In this document: one piece after another, positions 29,501 to 36,323 of the stretch
Layout: the number at the start of each line of letters is the position of its first letter
Position numbering within the stretch: the stretch's first letter is position 1
From: Bacteroidota bacterium
GTDB taxonomy: Bacteria > Bacteroidota > Bacteroidia > NS11-12g > UBA9320
Reading direction: 5' to 3'
DNA: 64,000 bases
NCBI GenBank assembly: GCA_016124755.1
Contig: WGNA01000010.1
Coordinates: 62,001-126,000, forward strand
Notes under the pieces: model-generated
What the model was told of the DNA's origin: nothing
Seen by the model: the letters and a program-made list of their open reading frames with translations, nothing else
Database searches by the model: none
Program-made: the position numbers and the translations under genes

Positions 29501-30145
29501 CTGAATCAAATGGAAGTGACACAAATCCTGATGGCCGGGGATTACCATTTACAATTGCATATTGCCAACAAGGCGGGTTGTTTTGCTGATTTGGATACAC
29601 CGATTCATGTCTATCCTTTGCCGGTTGCCGCTTTTGATTTTAATCCGAAAGAAGCGTATCTGGACGATCCTACTATCACTTTCATTAATCAATCTTCTTC
29701 AGATGTAACTAATTGGTTGTGGGAATTTGGCGACGGAGAGCAATCGAACCAGACGGATCCTGTTCACCGCTATGTAGAAGGCAAGGAATATCCGATTGTA
29801 TTAATTGTTACCAACGATAAAGGTTGTAGAGATACGGCGAGTAATGTGGTAGTGATTCGCGATAATCTGATTATTTATATTCCGAATGCCATTAGTACAA
29901 ACAACAAACAAGACGGACTTAATTCGGTCTTCAGAGTGGTCGGGATCGGATACCAATCGGTTTCTTGTCAGATTTTTAACCGCTGGGGAGAGAAGATTTT
30001 TGAAGCCGACGACTTCACAAACGGATGGGATGGAACGTATCAGGATCAGCCGGTGCAGGCAGGAGTTTATGTGTACACCATTACGCTGATCGATTACAAA
30101 GGGCGGAAGTATTATCGCAATGGTACAGTGACGGTAGTAAAGTAA
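17570..30145 (+). CDS. Giant modular secreted protein (4191 aa) with 20 tandem repeats and gliding-type (T9SS type B) C-terminus
   Basis: The start is TTG at 17570 (or TTG at 17579); an in-frame TGA at 17558 rules out anything upstream. A signal peptide runs to about residue 33. Residues 34-1740 are a string of PPC/CUB-like modules, many closing on a C..PG.Y strand. Embedded are two F-box-associated/galactose-binding-like domains (about 1270-1428 and 1882-2045), a PKD domain (1741-1823) and a legume-lectin-like domain (about 2085-2267). Residues 2406-3938 are twenty tandem repeats of about 77 residues. Then come a PKD-like segment, a true PKD domain (from about 4018, EFGDGE) and a gliding-motility-associated C-terminal domain (FNRWGEKIFE...GWDGT) that directs T9SS export and surface anchoring. 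A surface adhesin or matrix protein is likely. Confidence 0.93.
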   Translation: MSILKPITKLKGFVPIFLCGITFLLIGNSLAKAQKPVNDSCSKAIIINLGNGGFGRGLFISDSVSIDSATIQTGEYFHSSLVSAGNDKKSVWYRFYIPSRRGVNIELKQHANAIATKDCGFTTYKSESCLPTSTMATASKITTLNQFGSSFNPCMDPGWYMVQVSAKSRAAGKIYLEITTSYPYEYSAVVNAKYDVADSAYRFGNTIVGFGGDNSKYVDFELGCYTIDDSSEFYADLGANYLAFNQSAWFTFQANKNADNSQIALRPITNCVRNDSFAYRLYKGDCRSTASVILLDSAFSDWNSGSTCSGNCSDVVFDYKCRFDSGEFYSIQFLFHEDQVNTMRLTLSDQTGRFDSGYHQPKIGHSNEIGVVRGNVIYNTSFTCNSYISDNVCGNANASPISLGNFKYNLSQWVSFDLDQQSALTINFANYINNYKRYDLLAWRLFKDTITSNCSDVDTMNIIASGVGTYGSYAYSLKCLEPGKYSIQLLGSDSLRDYSNWKCSGTMHLGGDYRLTLTQSQLPVSNRFSLATTTSVDSVNNYSTLIKNGYVTAQYDTVSCNDALLPEDRCEPLFHKAMYRTFVVGDADKDGRADSGLVYITNLLQGYVGYPYYNYHANHRIYKGDAKALRAAQSGSAYPDTLFGLTPYSECIPNSAYQMGVCVEPGIYTLVSTFDSIAITLTERPNVYFYSSHTKHNTYATAEFIDSISGVGSWSGERDTISCSVNPDTIDGNYCGRRNTYHVFYLDTTCVLTASIDYGTYAYGGRRFSLYSGDIRNGKSGLKVVNDGSNWSCLATYSRTISDCFPLSPGFYTVVISEDLDVGYDSLNRENSSGPRLYQYPHKVYISTRASTINPKKYYRPSLAAYADSLVNNNQPLSFDTNYSSINGMQLKLKKYQLPREYLECDLDTPLNYYPKNQLCDTGTTDIVYYTFNLEKYSFVKIWGNTSGGTWDSKLYNLDVRTDSAALDTAVPVQNCNYNPNYMEFCGLPAGTYSLLYFCERSKGQTATVYPVVYIDSIFNSRFDRAANAYDFGRIPGDGNYYDGKVGDVHPLDTALPPSHDFFTCKTGVSETDPTSSNCGGHINPRVYLNDSNIVMFPYDSVYQYYHNQSYYPWSFIRRNLWYSFVIRGRGNVTVDLKGLTASGLQNTPGLTFRYSIYESDEDGSLSMVDLKSMGKIDSTLTSGLTYIANDYYYCYYTSPLSITFPISACESVRDRRYYVLVDLDGYNYSSSPAINSNVWLEIKYDSAYLPDTRFDYYSTANKVNGLNDVNLLQNPGFENSNFWTSAKGNWYLNQNQTTGLKGNHAWAYSYYTWRNDTVEIYQDVDMTQYASQIVAGTATLSFSGYLKSKNESTPDDGRIVVEYRNASGTVLSTYTSSWYGNSSAWTQVAHSKTIPVGTKTVRVRLQARNNGVNYYSDVYFDEMDFRVSVPNSTVHTTLKSNVLYRGDLTYFAGSTIDTTDIYHSPGNSYSCYTKDVGGTVWYKVEVDSVGYMFYNYVYHYFSSGKDYEGVTYNSYLMRVYRSDKDGDSLGGLTYMPPISTSSQFNSLMGSGGYYICVQPGTYYIQLNKCNQYACSDYIYPQIAFDFHTGDFCNNAVPLYLDTLESQSDRLLVNCHTMGNDFGEDGSDLGCLFGPNGYKSSWFVVHYTDTTKIDLEFKLAEYTTASANEIRYRTYYGNCQSLTPAPCNTNALTTFTLDCLRDGTYYVQIVTPENATGELEMTVEAKENHDSTCFPVDIFQPNAAFYYNTACPENVVEFINTSSRGDSIRYFWDFGYNGWTDTVLNPVVPYPALKAEITYNVKLRVVNIAQNSSDSLILPVTVPFAPYLDILNNDTVLCKGDSVTLNAVISHGKGIWSTGDTSTSITVSRTGKYFWMVQDKKNILDNPSFEKNPVSTNWTVVSGNWQRTSNSSYGVQDSSYVAYVVNASGGVSEMYQDVDVSLDSIEIDSGIAKTSLTGFLRGYQTYGDAAQVTLEYLDKKGNLLAIYRTDYWSEDYWNTFTHSRTTPVGTRTLRVRVEADKISTNNNNCYAFIDGLVLKMRSACEYKDSVYVQVNLYPKLDLPSDTFFCKGDSLLLNPDVYYDSPYVVQDSMNAKLTGSLKNNASHSASNGYVELTSNAYNQNGQIEWTDSDLKITDTFTVSFDMYSGGDGGYALWLYLFNSSTPTSEDVNAGGYSVNFDEQSSNQLQFNWSGSRRNTTSPGVDMGTGKWINIRIEYANQTFKVYSGNMLIASFTDATTRTQTGYKFGLGARNGGYYNIYRVKNFHISKNNPSFAILLKKPKVGGTYLWSDGTTNDSTRWITSTHKLSLKFRDAFGCESNTDSTQINVVNQYDSLFTASDNICVLLDTFYLTKPVSTGYFYGHQAVDSQGMVLVDSASFGSNTIYFSVIDTFGCIAIDTGSFIIDSIPDLQFTAAGPFCKNDSPSKLQINHSSGYFFGGTYIDSTGIFDPAKTTQRLNRVYYATFDQDCRGVDSIDVIVDSLPVITMPSLGEYCLNSGLQQLPLADNNGFFEPTLYLDSSGLFNPVKAGVGVHRTYFTLVNSNGCFVTDSADVTVDSLPNAAITPAGPFCKNSVSQKLTGLYHNGVFQKATYIDTAGNFSPAIAGVGSKKVYHTVVDNRGCSNKDSLVVQVNALPNAAISSAGPFCFNRSKQLLIPRFNKGGVFTKNTYIDSIGWFTPQKAGTGSHKVYYTFTDANGCSNTDSITVQVDTIPDASIAPVGPLCLGDTSVQLIITGKPGGTFTTTSWLDTNGIFTVKTAGTGSHKVYYSVTDGQLCSNKDSITIKVNPIPDASITPAGPFCENSGVHTIAAKINTGGYFSTTAFIDSAGHFNPAVSSIGNHKIFYSFTDSNSCSNTDSTIVHVDSIPDASIMAAGPFCENGGIQLISPAINSGGFFTKTNFLDSSGYFDPAHSSTGDHSIYYSFTDGNGCSNTDSTIVHVDSIPDASITSAGPFCENGGIQLISPTINSGGFFTKTGFIDSSGYFDPAQSSTGDHSIYYSFTDGNGCSNTDSTVVHVDSIPDASIATAGPFCLNAGVQIILAKTNSGGFFTKTIFIDSTGHFDPVQSSIGDHPIYYSFTDGNGCSNTDSITIHVDSIPDASITPAGPFCENGGVQLISPAINSGGFFTKTGFIDSAGHFDPAQSSTGDHRIYYSFMDGNGCSNTDSTIIHVDSIPDASITSAGPFCENGGIQLISPVINSGGFFTKTGFIDSSGYFDPAKSSTDDHRIYYSFTDGSGCSNTDSTIVHVDSIPDASIASAGPFCMNAGVQIILAKTNSGGYFTKTGFIDSSGYFDPVQSSIGDHLIYYSFTDGNGCSNTDSTIIHVDSIPDASITAAGPFCENGGVQLISPAINSGGFFAKTNFIDSAGYFDPAQSSTGDHPIYYSFTDGNGCSNTDSTIIHVDSIPDASITSAGPFCENGRVQLISPAINSGGFFTKTGFIDSAGHFDPAQSSTGNHRIYYSFTDGNGCSNTDSTVVHVDSIPDASIALAGPFCMNAGVQIILAKTNSGGYFTKTGFIDSSGHFDPVQSSTGDHPIYYSFTDGNGCSNTDSAIVHVDSLPDVTIQPAGPFCLNDTISAIKPNHSGGTFIVTNYIDVTGKFNPLKAGTGISLVQYQRTDGNGCSDTGSLTITVDTLPNASITPAGPFCENASVQNLSAQKNTGTYRALSYVDTAGHFVPSFAGSGDHKVYHSFTDARGCRNTDSTIIHVDTVPDASITPAGPFCANAGIKQMSGSTNPGGTFKSDIYIDASGKFDPLKATSGLNKIYYTYTNSKGCSDTDSTSVQVDSIPDASIIPAGPFCENSGPQKLKARTHTSGSFTITPYLKANGDFDPAIAGQGVHRIYYSLSDSKGCANTDSIIIEITAPPDASLPSYGPYCANDSSEKLIAVNPGGTFSGGNYITSNGVFNPGKANITDNTVLYTLSDTSNCFDTKSIVIQVNDYPHNSIYIDPDEGCEPLEITFSTEPVDTIIWKLAVNTFLNQMEVTQILMAGDYHLQLHIANKAGCFADLDTPIHVYPLPVAAFDFNPKEAYLDDPTITFINQSSSDVTNWLWEFGDGEQSNQTDPVHRYVEGKEYPIVLIVTNDKGCRDTASNVVVIRDNLIIYIPNAISTNNKQDGLNSVFRVVGIGYQSVSCQIFNRWGEKIFEADDFTNGWDGTYQDQPVQAGVYVYTITLIDYKGRKYYRNGTVTVVK
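24785..29383 (+). repeat. Array of 20 tandem 77-residue (231-bp) coding repeats
   Basis: Each unit begins with a xxPDASI.xAGPFC segment and ends with GCSNTDS...VHVD. Units have two conserved Cys (GPFC and GC) that could form a disulfide, plus a core G(G/Y)FF.KT.FIDS.G.FDP. Units 7-15 are nearly identical; units 1-6 and 16-20 are more diverged, as expected when the centre of an array turns over fastest. The fold is probably the PKD/Ig-like domain seen repeated in other Bacteroidota surface proteins (NPLPDATITPAGPFC-type repeats, recalled). Confidence 0.95.
26159..28237 (+). repeat. Three direct copies of a 693-bp higher-order unit (3 x 231 bp)
   Basis: Within the array, units 7-9, 10-12 and 13-15 repeat as a triplet with starts at 26159, 26852 and 27545, exactly 693 bp apart; unit 16 starts at 28238. 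The third unit of each triplet (LNAG/MNAG...QIILAKTNSGG) differs consistently from the first two (ENGG...QLISPAINSGG). The stretch 27341-27439 is identical over 99 bp to 28034-28132. This shows recent duplication of three-unit blocks. Confidence 0.95.
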
Positions 30146-30155
30146 TCCGGGAATA

Positions 30156-30187
30156 GCGATCATCAAACAGTGATGTATCGCATTTTT
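30156..30187 (+). terminator. Weak candidate terminator after the giant protein gene
   Basis: GCGAT (30156-30160) pairs with ATCGC (30177-30181), and ATCA (30162-30165) with TGAT (30171-30174), followed by ATTTTT. The interrupted stem makes it a partial terminator at best, so read-through into the TPR regulator gene is plausible. Confidence 0.42.
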
Positions 30188-30201
30188 ATCAGAACTACCC
30201 G

Positions 30202-31920
30202 ATGCCATTTTCCAGTATTTTGCGGGTCATGAGGTGGTTGATTCTCATAGTTCCGGTGGTTCTGGTTTTTGGGTGTAAAAATCCTAAAAGTGAGAAAGGA
30301 AATTCTGCGGAACGGATCTTCAATGAGGATTTGATTTTTAATCCGGCGATGGATGCTAAACGGGATAGCGCATGGAGATTTCTTGCGAGAGGTCAAATGG
30401 ATTCGGCTATCATGTTTGCTCAGGAGGAGATGCAGGAAGCAGAAAGCAAAAAGGCTCCGCCGGAAGTAATCATCAACAACTACTCACATTTTGCGGAACT
30501 CCTTTTTAATATCAATGCGTATGATTTAGGGGAAGAGTACACTATCAAAGCTCAGAGTGTTTATTCAACCTATTTTAAGGATCAGCCTTCCTGGACATAC
30601 CACACTTTCGCCAGTCAGCAGGCACTTTTCGATCTCGCAAAAAAGAACTACGACGAGGCTATTAATCATTACCACCAGTCGATCGAAAGACTGAAACCTC
30701 TCAACAAGGATTTATTTGTTGCGAGCATGATGAACAATATCGGAGTGGTGTATCTGGAACAGGATAATCTGGATTCCGCAAAAGCCTATTTTCAGAAAGC
30801 AAGACTGTACTACATGGATCACAAACTGCCTTTCGATGGGTTGTTTTTCAGCATTAATAACAATCTGGCAGACCTTTCTTATCAGCTTGGGAATTATCAT
30901 GATTCATACAACCTTTACGATTCCAATTATCAACTGGCGAGGATGACTTTGGGAAGTTTTGTTCATGCGCCAAGAAGAATTGTGACTTCCAACATCGGAA
31001 GAGCTAAAAATGATCTGGAACTCAACAAAGCCGATAGTGCCCGGGCTCACGTTGCTCTTGCAGAAGCGTATCTGGATTCTGTCGATTACAGAAAGCGTCT
31101 CGAATACAGGGAAGAGATTCTGGAATTGAAGGGACGATTAGCGGTTCAAAGATTAGATATTTCGGATTACAAGAAATTCAATCTTTTTAGAATGCAGCTT
31201 CGGGATTCAATCAATGAAATCAAACTTTCGGGTTTGGAACTCGCGAATCAAAAGGTAGCGGAGTTACAAATTCAGGCAGCACAACTTCAGCTTGCGGCAG
31301 GAAGGCAAGTGCTCAGGTTCAACCGGTTGCTGGGAATCAGTATCGTGTCCATCATTGTGATGATTGCTATCTTCATTGTGATGGTAATAAGAAGAAGGAA
31401 TAAGGCTCTGCAGGTTCAGAGACAACTCGCCATTGTAGAGTTAGAAAACAAAGAACTTCAGGAAGAAAAGCTGCGGTTGGAGCTGAGCAATAAGATGAGT
31501 GATCTGAATGAATTATCTGCACACGCGGCCATGCTGAAAAAGTTCACACAACAAACAAAGGATCAGCTCAAAGACCTTTGGAAATTTGATAAGGATGAGC
31601 AAAAAACGAAACTTCGCGAACTCTCATCATCGCTGAATCAGAACGATAGTCAGATGAAAGTGAATTCCCTTATTCAGGAAAATCTTCACGACCTCAACAC
31701 CGCATTTTTTGTTCGTTTGGATGAAATTTCGAACAACCAGCTCACCAAAAAAGAAAAGGAGTTGTGCGCACTTTTCCGGCTCATGTTGTCGAATGATCAG
31801 ATTGCCGATCTGCGAAATACCAGTATTAATGCAGTTTGGGTCGCACGACATCGTATCAAAAACAAACTGAATCTGGGTAAAGAAGACAGTCTTTCCGATT
31901 TTCTCCGGAAGCTGGAATGA
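30202..31920 (+). CDS. Membrane TPR protein with C-terminal LuxR-like HTH regulator domain
   Basis: 572 residues. The N-terminus is hydrophobic and ends in VFGC, a lipobox-like site; the start could be ATG 30202 or ATG 30229. Residues about 50-360 contain TPR helices (DEAINHYHQSIERL, DSAKAYFQKARLYY and others). A membrane helix lies near 376-399, ending in RRR, and is followed by a long coiled coil. Residues 511-572 (LTKKEKELCALF...LSNDQIA...NAVWVARHRIKNKL) match a LuxR/GerE-type DNA-binding domain. The layout suggests periplasmic TPR sensing and cytoplasmic DNA binding. It starts 56 bp after the giant gene, so these flanking surface genes are its most obvious candidate targets (inference). 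Confidence 0.85.
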   Translation: MPFSSILRVMRWLILIVPVVLVFGCKNPKSEKGNSAERIFNEDLIFNPAMDAKRDSAWRFLARGQMDSAIMFAQEEMQEAESKKAPPEVIINNYSHFAELLFNINAYDLGEEYTIKAQSVYSTYFKDQPSWTYHTFASQQALFDLAKKNYDEAINHYHQSIERLKPLNKDLFVASMMNNIGVVYLEQDNLDSAKAYFQKARLYYMDHKLPFDGLFFSINNNLADLSYQLGNYHDSYNLYDSNYQLARMTLGSFVHAPRRIVTSNIGRAKNDLELNKADSARAHVALAEAYLDSVDYRKRLEYREEILELKGRLAVQRLDISDYKKFNLFRMQLRDSINEIKLSGLELANQKVAELQIQAAQLQLAAGRQVLRFNRLLGISIVSIIVMIAIFIVMVIRRRNKALQVQRQLAIVELENKELQEEKLRLELSNKMSDLNELSAHAAMLKKFTQQTKDQLKDLWKFDKDEQKTKLRELSSSLNQNDSQMKVNSLIQENLHDLNTAFFVRLDEISNNQLTKKEKELCALFRLMLSNDQIADLRNTSINAVWVARHRIKNKLNLGKEDSLSDFLRKLE

Positions 31921-32245
31921 GACATTTAATTTCTGAACTCAGAATAGAAATTCATAGGAACGTTCATCCCGAATGCAAAAAATTTGGTGGCAGATCGCCC
32001 CGGATTTTAGAACAATTCACCCGTTAATGCAGATCAAAAAAACGCAAGTAAGAGTCGAAATCGGCCTCATTTTTTTCAATCAAAGAGTGTGAAAAATGAA
32101 GTGTAAAATGCTTTTTATCAAAAGCTTGTGATTTCTGACAGTTTTTGTAAGGTGGATTTTTTGGAAAAATATTGCCGGTCGGCTTCCATTTGCACTGCCT
32201 TCTGATAAGGCACCAAATAATTACCCACGCATAAAATCTCAATCA
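31921..32245. other. Intergenic region with no recognised gene
   Basis: 325 bp between the TPR regulator and the fibre-like protein gene. I find no coding sequence, no exact TAnnTTTG box and no strong hairpin. It must hold the fibre gene promoter unless that gene is read from upstream. Confidence 0.5.
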
Positions 32246-35200
32246 ATGAAAAGGTCAATCTTTTTCCTGTCCTTGGTATGCTCTTTTTTTTCTGCTTTAG
32301 CCCAAAATAATGTGGGCATCGGAACGAATCAACCCGACCCAAGCGCAGCACTCGAAATTAAATCCGGTAACCAGGGAATCCTTATTCCCCGAACCGACAG
32401 CACCAGCCGAAAATCGATTTCCGATCCGGCCGACGGACTCATGGTGTATGACACCACGACCAGTTCTTTCTGGTATTTCAACGGTGATGAGTGGCAGAAC
32501 ATGAAAAAAGCGGTGGCAACTGCAATTGCCGACGACGGTTTATCTTTAGGTGATACCTGCTATTTTTCGCCATTTGATGATGCTTCGTTTGAAGATGCGG
32601 ATATAATAGATTCTAAGGCTCATGACAATTGGCAGTCATTCACGGCTTTGTCCACCGGATATCTGGTTCGGTTTGATGCCTATATCCTGCCAAATTCTTC
32701 TCCGTTCGATGGGGGAGTTTTCAGGGTTTACGCGGGTACCGGCACTTCCGGAACATTGCTTTATGAAAGTTATATTGATTCATTGGGAGAAGGCTGGCTT
32801 GAATTTGAGATTCCACATGAGACCGTTTTGGTAGAAAAAGACTCGATTTATACATTTTTTCTTAATGACACGGTGAACAGTTGCGTATGGATTTATAATG
32901 AATTCGGGAACTTATATGCCGGTGGTGAGGCTAGTTCAGGTGTAAACTCAGACTATCTTTTTCGAACCACTGTCAACCGGTGTGTCAACAAAAGTGTGAT
33001 TACCACCGATATCGATAACCAGTCGGCGACTCTGCAATTAATCGACACCATCTTTTTTAAAGACAATACGTGGCAGATTTCTGCTGAAACCGATGATCAG
33101 TTACTCAGCCTCACTTCCGATAGCCTGACCATTGAGGACGGAAATACAATTGATCTGTCGGCATACAAACAGAGTTTGAATCTGAGTGGCGATACCCTCA
33201 CATTGAGCAACGGGAATTCGGTGGTATTTGATGATAAGGTTAATGATGCGGACTACGATCCAACCAATGAGATTCAGACATTAACTTTAAATGGAGACAC
33301 TTTGATTCTCAGCAGCGGGAACAGTGTAGTTTTCGATGATAAAGTTAACGACGCCGACAGCAGTGCTACCAACGAATTACAGTTTCTGAGTTTAAGCAAC
33401 GACACCTTGTATCTGAGCAGCGGAAATTACGTGGTTCTGAGTTCTGTTAATACCGACAATCAGACGCTCAGTTTCAGCAACGACACGCTTTCGTTGAGTA
33501 ACGGAAACAATGTTGTTTTAACCTCCATTAACACCGATAACCAAACGCTGAGTTTCAGTAACGATACGCTTTCATTGAGCAATGGAAATACGGTTGTTTT
33601 AACCTCCATTAACTCCGATAATCAAACCCTCAGCATCAGTAATGATTCATTAGTAATCGACGATGGAAATGCAGTTGACCTCTCAGCATATTTGGATAAT
33701 ACGGATGCCCAGTTATTAGAATTTAGTAATGATTCACTTTCCATTGCGAACGGAAATTCGGTTGACCTTTCAGGCTATTTGGATAATACCGATTCTCAGA
33801 TGTTGAGTCTGAGTAATGATTCATTGTCCATTGAAAACGGGAATACAATTGACTTGTCGGCGTACCTCGATAACACGGACGCTCAGGTTTTCAGCTTAGA
33901 GGAAGATACGCTTACGATTTCCGGCGGGAACTCAATTGATTTAAGCAGCATCGATAATCAGCAACTCAGTGTTTCAAACGACACACTGCGAATCGCCAAT
34001 GGTAATTCCGTGAAGCTAAGTCACTCTACCGATCTTGGAATTCTGCTTTCTGATGAGTGTTATAAAATAGAATACATGGATATTTTCTTTGAGAAAAACA
34101 CCAGCGTTACTTTAGATTCGACAACATCAGGCTGGCAATCTTTTACTGCGGAAGCATCTTGTTATTTAACCAAGGTTATCCCGTACATCGATTCAAGCGC
34201 ACTTTATCACGCTGGAAATTTCAAGATATACGAAGGGGACGGAACTTCAGGCCAATTATTATACAGCAGTGCTCAGGGATCATTGGGGCCGGGTTGGGAT
34301 ACGATTTATGTTGCCGATGGAGCAGTATATGTTGATTCCGGCAGCCATTACACCATTTATCTCGAGGACACGATCGGGCAATTTATCTGGAAATCACGCC
34401 GGGCAAACGGTGGATATACCGGTGGAGGAAGCGATGAGCATTTTAATCTGGGCGACCGCTTTTTTCGCATAAAAGGCGGGTCGTGCGACTTTCGGCAATT
34501 GGTTGAGCCATACTCGGGTTCCGGAACCACATCTCTTCATTATGTGGATACCATCTTTTACAGTAATGGAGAATATTCGACCGGCGAGTCTGTGCTCTCA
34601 ATCAGCAATGACTCATTGTCTATAACTCATGGGAATACGGTTGATCTTTCGACTTATCTCGACAATACAGATGAGCAAACCCTAAGCATCAGCAGCGATA
34701 GCCTCTCCATAACCGGGGGAAATACGGTAGATCTTTCGGATTATCTCGATAACACAGATGAACAAACCTTAAGCATCAGCAACGACAGCCTCTCCATAAC
34801 CGGCGGAAATGCGGTTGATCTTTCAGAATATCTCGATAACCAAACCTTGAGTATCACCAATGATAGTCTCAGTATTGTTGACGGAAACTCAGTTGACCTT
34901 TCGGATTATTTAGACAATACGGATAATCAAACCTTAAGTATCAGCAACGACAGCCTTTTGATTTCCGGCGGGAATTCGGTTGATCTTTCGGCTTATCTGG
35001 ATAACACCGACGATCAAAACCTTTCTTTATCTAATGACTCTTTGTCGATTGACAATGGAAGCACACTCGATCTGAGTTCCATTACACCCACAACTTTAGC
35101 AGATGATGATGGCAATACAACTATTGAAGTGGAAGCATCAGCAAACGAAGACAAAATTCATTTTAAACTCGGAGGTACAGAATATTACACCTTTGAGTCC

Positions 35201-36235
35201 ACCGGAATGCGGTTTATCAATCCGAATGGAAACCTTTCTATTGGTTCTAATAATTTGTTGAGCATCACCTCCGGAAATACGAATGTCGGACTTGGAGACT
35301 ATGCGCTTCGTTACGATTCATCCGGAAGTTCCAACATTGCGATCGGTATAGCAGCTATGCAAGGGAATCGTTCAGGCTCAAACAATGTCGCGATCGGTTA
35401 CCGCTCAGGTTTCGTTAACTCGACCGGATCGGGGAATGTGTTTCTGGGTTACAGATCCGGATTTACAGAAACCGGTTCGAACAAACTCTATATCGAAAAC
35501 TCGGACGTTAGTTCGACCCAGGCTTTAATTTATGGTGAATTTGACAACGATTTTCTGGCAATAAATGGCGATTTACGGATCAACGACGGCACTCAACAAA
35601 GTGGTTACGTTTTTACGAGTGATGCGGATGGTGATGGTAGCTGGCAGGCTCCGGTTGATGATCAGAAGATCGATAAATTTAATCTGAACGGAACCACGTT
35701 AGAAATATCACTTGAAGATGATGGGGAAGCAGATAAAACGGTAGATCTCTCCAATCTGGGCGTTCCAGTGGGATCTGTGCAGATGTATGCAGGAGATACA
35801 TCGATGCTTCCAACCGGCTGGCTTGTGTGCAACGGAAATACTTTTAGTTCATCGACCTACCCAACCTTATATACGGTTCTCGGGAACAGTAACGTCTTAC
35901 CCAATATGAGTGGCAGGTTTCCATTAGGCGTTGGCAGCAGCGGATCTACGTATTCGTCTACTCATACATTAGGAGATACGGCCGGTGATGAAAAGCATAA
36001 ACTTACCATTGACGAAATGCCAAGTCACACACACGACGCAGGAAGCCTGTCAACACAGTTTAACTACCTGAGCGGCAATTCCGGGGCGGGATCTTCAACT
36101 CTGAAGGACGGAAGCGACAGTCAACTTTACAACAGTAGTGCGCTCAGTGGCAGTACTTCCAGTAAAGGCAATGACTACGCACACAGTATAATGCCACCCT
36201 ACTTTACAGTGTATTTCATTATTAAAGCTAAATAA
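32246..36235 (+). CDS. Secreted fibre-like protein with repeat shaft and C-terminal phage tail collar domain
   Basis: 1329 residues with a signal peptide (MKRSIFFLSLVCSFFSALAQ). Residues 22-80 (NNVGIGTNQPDPSAALEIKS...) are a capping motif common in Bacteroidota fibre proteins. A jelly-roll-like module (about 95-245) recurs in the middle (about 600-760). Shaft repeats of the form LS.SND(S/T)L.I..GN.VDLS..LDNTD fill about 285-595 (11 copies) and 782-950 (6 copies). After a segment resembling YadA-type head repeats (NNVAIGYRSGF, GNVFLGYRSGF), residues 1173-1329 are a tail collar domain (GSVQMYAGD...GWLVCNG...MPPYFTVYFIIKAK). There is no T9SS tail. It likely forms a trimeric surface fibre; the collar tip would bind a ligand. 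Confidence 0.88.
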   Translation: MKRSIFFLSLVCSFFSALAQNNVGIGTNQPDPSAALEIKSGNQGILIPRTDSTSRKSISDPADGLMVYDTTTSSFWYFNGDEWQNMKKAVATAIADDGLSLGDTCYFSPFDDASFEDADIIDSKAHDNWQSFTALSTGYLVRFDAYILPNSSPFDGGVFRVYAGTGTSGTLLYESYIDSLGEGWLEFEIPHETVLVEKDSIYTFFLNDTVNSCVWIYNEFGNLYAGGEASSGVNSDYLFRTTVNRCVNKSVITTDIDNQSATLQLIDTIFFKDNTWQISAETDDQLLSLTSDSLTIEDGNTIDLSAYKQSLNLSGDTLTLSNGNSVVFDDKVNDADYDPTNEIQTLTLNGDTLILSSGNSVVFDDKVNDADSSATNELQFLSLSNDTLYLSSGNYVVLSSVNTDNQTLSFSNDTLSLSNGNNVVLTSINTDNQTLSFSNDTLSLSNGNTVVLTSINSDNQTLSISNDSLVIDDGNAVDLSAYLDNTDAQLLEFSNDSLSIANGNSVDLSGYLDNTDSQMLSLSNDSLSIENGNTIDLSAYLDNTDAQVFSLEEDTLTISGGNSIDLSSIDNQQLSVSNDTLRIANGNSVKLSHSTDLGILLSDECYKIEYMDIFFEKNTSVTLDSTTSGWQSFTAEASCYLTKVIPYIDSSALYHAGNFKIYEGDGTSGQLLYSSAQGSLGPGWDTIYVADGAVYVDSGSHYTIYLEDTIGQFIWKSRRANGGYTGGGSDEHFNLGDRFFRIKGGSCDFRQLVEPYSGSGTTSLHYVDTIFYSNGEYSTGESVLSISNDSLSITHGNTVDLSTYLDNTDEQTLSISSDSLSITGGNTVDLSDYLDNTDEQTLSISNDSLSITGGNAVDLSEYLDNQTLSITNDSLSIVDGNSVDLSDYLDNTDNQTLSISNDSLLISGGNSVDLSAYLDNTDDQNLSLSNDSLSIDNGSTLDLSSITPTTLADDDGNTTIEVEASANEDKIHFKLGGTEYYTFESTGMRFINPNGNLSIGSNNLLSITSGNTNVGLGDYALRYDSSGSSNIAIGIAAMQGNRSGSNNVAIGYRSGFVNSTGSGNVFLGYRSGFTETGSNKLYIENSDVSSTQALIYGEFDNDFLAINGDLRINDGTQQSGYVFTSDADGDGSWQAPVDDQKIDKFNLNGTTLEISLEDDGEADKTVDLSNLGVPVGSVQMYAGDTSMLPTGWLVCNGNTFSSSTYPTLYTVLGNSNVLPNMSGRFPLGVGSSGSTYSSTHTLGDTAGDEKHKLTIDEMPSHTHDAGSLSTQFNYLSGNSGAGSSTLKDGSDSQLYNSSALSGSTSSKGNDYAHSIMPPYFTVYFIIKAK
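33099..35095 (+). repeat. Two arrays of 25-35-residue shaft repeats, 17 copies in all
   Basis: Eleven copies (33099-34028) and six copies (about 34590-35095) of the unit LSxSNDSLxIxxGNxVDLSxYLDNTDxQ are split by a second copy of the jelly-roll-like module. Early copies are longer (VFDDKVNDAD linkers). The regular Asn/Asp turns and alternating hydrophobics fit a triple beta-spiral or beta-prism fibre shaft. Confidence 0.85.
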
Positions 36236-36242
36236 ACTACAA

Positions 36243-36312
36243 CTCCATTAACAGACTTTGGTATGCACTTCCGTGACTTGTGAATAATGGAGATTTTATG
36301 CGATAACGGAAG
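36243..36312 (+). ncRNA. Candidate pseudoknot in the leader between fibre gene and T9SS gene
   Basis: CTCCATTA (36243-36250) pairs perfectly with TAATGGAG (36285-36292). Inside that loop, CTTCCGT (36268-36274) pairs perfectly with ACGGAAG (36306-36312), outside the first stem. The interleaved pairing is an H-type pseudoknot pattern. A terminator follows at 36324. Read from the sequence by eye; no known family is recognised. Confidence 0.35.
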
Positions 36313-36323
36313 GTTAACCATGT

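Noticed and set aside
35764-36235. Prophage, suggested by the tail collar domain
   Set aside because: No integrase, capsid, terminase, lysis or other tail gene is in the window, and the protein has a signal peptide.
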